A stretch of DNA of 64,000 nucleotides, taken from positions 1 to 64,000 of the forward strand of contig NZ_RHLN01000008.1 of NCBI RefSeq assembly GCF_004121075.1. The letters run 5' to 3'. The position numbers and the translations under genes are program-made. This document shows, piece after piece, positions 62,812-64,000 of this stretch (position 1 is its first letter; each line of letters starts with the position of its first letter). This DNA comes from Lutibacter sp. HS1-25. Its GTDB lineage: Bacteria; Bacteroidota; Bacteroidia; Flavobacteriales; Flavobacteriaceae. The notes under the pieces are model-generated. The model was given only the letters and a program-made list of their open reading frames with translations, had not been told where the DNA came from and made no database searches.

Positions 62812-62886
62812 TTAAAACACATATACACCCTTGCAATTACCTGTAAGGCAATCAACTACTGTCTGATATTTTGAATAATTATTCAT
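62812..62886 (-). CDS. Possible 24-residue leader peptide upstream of the MFS gene
   Basis: ATG 62886 to TAA 62812, in the direction of the MFS gene and 32 bases before the terminator-like hairpin. Residues 10-24 read VVDCLTGNCKGVYVF. The middle of the frame can form its own hairpin (ATTGCCT-TAC-AGGTAAT, codons 12-17). The layout recalls translation-sensing attenuators of antibiotic exporters. It is weaker than the amino-acid leaders because no codon bias points to a signal. Confidence 0.4.
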   Translation of the reverse strand: MNNYSKYQTVVDCLTGNCKGVYVF

Positions 62887-62979
62887 TTAACTGTGCTATA
62901 TTTTTACCAAAACTACAAAAATTATTCAATTAAAACACTGTTGAAATATTTTGTACTTTAGATTTTTAAAAATTAAAAT

Positions 62980-63600
62980 ATGAAAACCCTTTTAATAAAC
63001 ACACTAATTTTAGTTTCATTTATTGGTTGCACAAATTCTTCAAAAAAAAATTATGAAGATGAAATTAAATTATTTCAATATAAATTGAATACAGAATTTG
63101 CAGATGCAACAACTTCACCTTTAACAGCAGAAGATATAAAAACATTTAAGGCACTAGATTTTTTTGATATTGATGAAGACTACAAAGTTACCGCCGAATT
63201 AATTTTAACGCCAGAAGCACCTATTTTTGAAATGCAAACTACTACAGAACGCAAACCTTTATATAAAAAATATGGTATTGCAAAATTTACCGTTAATGGT
63301 ATAAATTGCGAATTAAGTTTGTATCAAAATCAGGATTTTATAAATTCGTCAACCTACGGAAATTTACTTTTTATGCCTTTCAACGATTTAACCAACGGTA
63401 AAACAAGTTATGGCGGCGGAAGATTTATTGATGTTGAAATTCCCACAAAAGGAAACAATACTATTGAAATAGATTTTAACAAAGCGTACAACCCTTATTG
63501 TGCTTACAATCATTCTTATTCGTGTCCAATACCACCGGCTGAAAACAATTTAAATGTTAGTATAAATGCTGGCGAAAAAGCATACCATAAACTTCCATAA
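62980..63600 (+). CDS. DUF1684 lipoprotein
   Basis: A 206-residue protein with a lipobox (FIGCTNS, cysteine near residue 17). A DUF1684 domain follows, with its signature near the C-terminus: DFNKAYNPYCAYNHSYSCPIPPAENNL and INAGEK (about residues 165-200). The two cysteines there may form a disulfide. It should sit in the periplasm attached to a membrane. The function of the family is unknown to me. Confidence 0.9.
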   Translation: MKTLLINTLILVSFIGCTNSSKKNYEDEIKLFQYKLNTEFADATTSPLTAEDIKTFKALDFFDIDEDYKVTAELILTPEAPIFEMQTTTERKPLYKKYGIAKFTVNGINCELSLYQNQDFINSSTYGNLLFMPFNDLTNGKTSYGGGRFIDVEIPTKGNNTIEIDFNKAYNPYCAYNHSYSCPIPPAENNLNVSINAGEKAYHKLP

Positions 63601-63602
63601 AA

Positions 63603-63634
63603 AAAGCCCACACTAAATAAATAGTGTGAGCTTT
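63603..63634. terminator. Terminator between the DUF1684 and amt genes
   Basis: AAAGCCCACACTA (63603-63615) pairs with TAGTGTGAGCTTT (63622-63634) with one mismatch and a six-base loop. It lies 2 bp after the DUF1684 stop and 22 bp before the end of the convergent transporter gene. Confidence 0.75.
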
Positions 63635-63656
63635 AACTTTCCTTTTCAATAATATT

Positions 63657-64000
63657 TTAATGTTGATTTAAACGGAAATCTGGATAAGCATCCATACCAT
63701 GCTCATGTATATCCAAACCTTCTTGTTCTTCATCTGAAGTAACTCTGATTCCAACAGTACTTTTCAAAGTTTTTATAATAATGTAAGCAAATAGCAAACA
63801 AAATACACCTACCGAAACCACACCAATTAATTGGTATCCAAACTGTTTCCAACCTGCCAATTCTCCAAAAATTCCAACAGCTAAAGTACCCCAAACACCA
63901 CACACCAAATGCACAGCAATTGCACCTACAGGATCATCTAATTGTATTTTATCTACCAAAGCAACAGCTAAAACAATTAAACCACCAGCAATAAATCCAA
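63657..64000 (-). CDS. amt: Ammonium transporter, C-terminal part (gene continues beyond window)
   Basis: The frame is open to the right edge, giving 114 residues. GGLIVLAVALVDKIQLDDPVGAIAVHLVCGVWGTLAVGIF includes the conserved histidine of the Amt pore and the DDPVGA(I/V)xVH signature. A last membrane span and a cytoplasmic tail ending GLDIHEHGMDAYPDFRLNQH follow; the GLDxxxHGE/MxAY tail is typical of Amt proteins. Ammonium uptake would be controlled by a P-II protein, which is not in the window. Confidence 0.95.
   Translation of the reverse strand, partial: GFIAGGLIVLAVALVDKIQLDDPVGAIAVHLVCGVWGTLAVGIFGELAGWKQFGYQLIGVVSVGVFCLLFAYIIIKTLKSTVGIRVTSDEEQEGLDIHEHGMDAYPDFRLNQH

Overview
The window comes from a low-GC (about one third GC by eye) member of the Bacteroidetes, most likely a Flavobacteriaceae. 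The signs are a complete flavobacterial division/cell-wall cluster, a GLPGLI-family protein beside a TonB-type outer-membrane protein, a peptidase with a type IX secretion C-terminal domain, an acetyl/succinyl-ornithine carbamoyltransferase arginine pathway, TAnnTTTG-type -7 promoter boxes and an absence of Shine-Dalgarno sequences.

Layout. 1-3782: end of an integrative element placed against the 3' end of tRNA-Arg(TCG), with a tyrosine recombinase, an RteC-family regulator, an excisionase-like HTH protein and a partial replication-type protein. 3783-4348: tRNA-Arg and a YqeY-like protein. 4471-19848 (minus strand): dcw cluster, transcribed mraZ-rsmH-ftsL-ftsI-murE-mraY-murD-ftsW-murG-murC-ftsQ-ftsA-ftsZ, with a phased MraZ operator in front. 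20058-22122: alpha/beta hydrolase, engB and an RluA-family enzyme. 22180-25284: a four-gene envelope redox cassette (thioredoxin-fold protein, ApbE, DUF4266 lipoprotein, DUF3570 barrel). 25300-36553 (minus): an eleven-gene mixed arginine and proline operon. 36783-41151 (minus): ilv operon with an internally deleted ilvD. 43025-45343: leuA-leuB. 45504-47961: nitroreductase, cysE, cysM. 48051-50190: sugar aminotransferase and galE. 50326-51709: SAM riboswitch and metK. 52017-64000: secreted M28 peptidase, TonB/GLPGLI pair with a two-component system, deoxynucleoside kinase, periplasmic peroxiredoxin, amidohydrolase, MFS exporter, DUF1684 lipoprotein and the end of an ammonium transporter.

The most striking content is regulatory. 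The arg/pro operon is preceded by a 25-codon open frame with four proline and four arginine codons, followed by an intrinsic terminator and a competing pairing: a candidate attenuator sensing both end products of a mixed operon. The ilv operon is preceded by a 19-residue leader with nine Ile/Leu/Val codons and a terminator hairpin. A third upstream reading frame plus terminator-like hairpin precedes the MFS exporter, and metK carries a SAM-II-type riboswitch with a possible alternative pairing. Ribosome- and ligand-controlled termination therefore recurs in this chromosome segment.

The ilv operon also holds a 71-codon ilvD remnant that keeps both ends of the protein but lacks its body, and leuC/leuD are absent next to leuA-leuB. 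Branched-chain synthesis may be decaying or completed elsewhere. All homology statements come from motif recognition by eye; no search was run.
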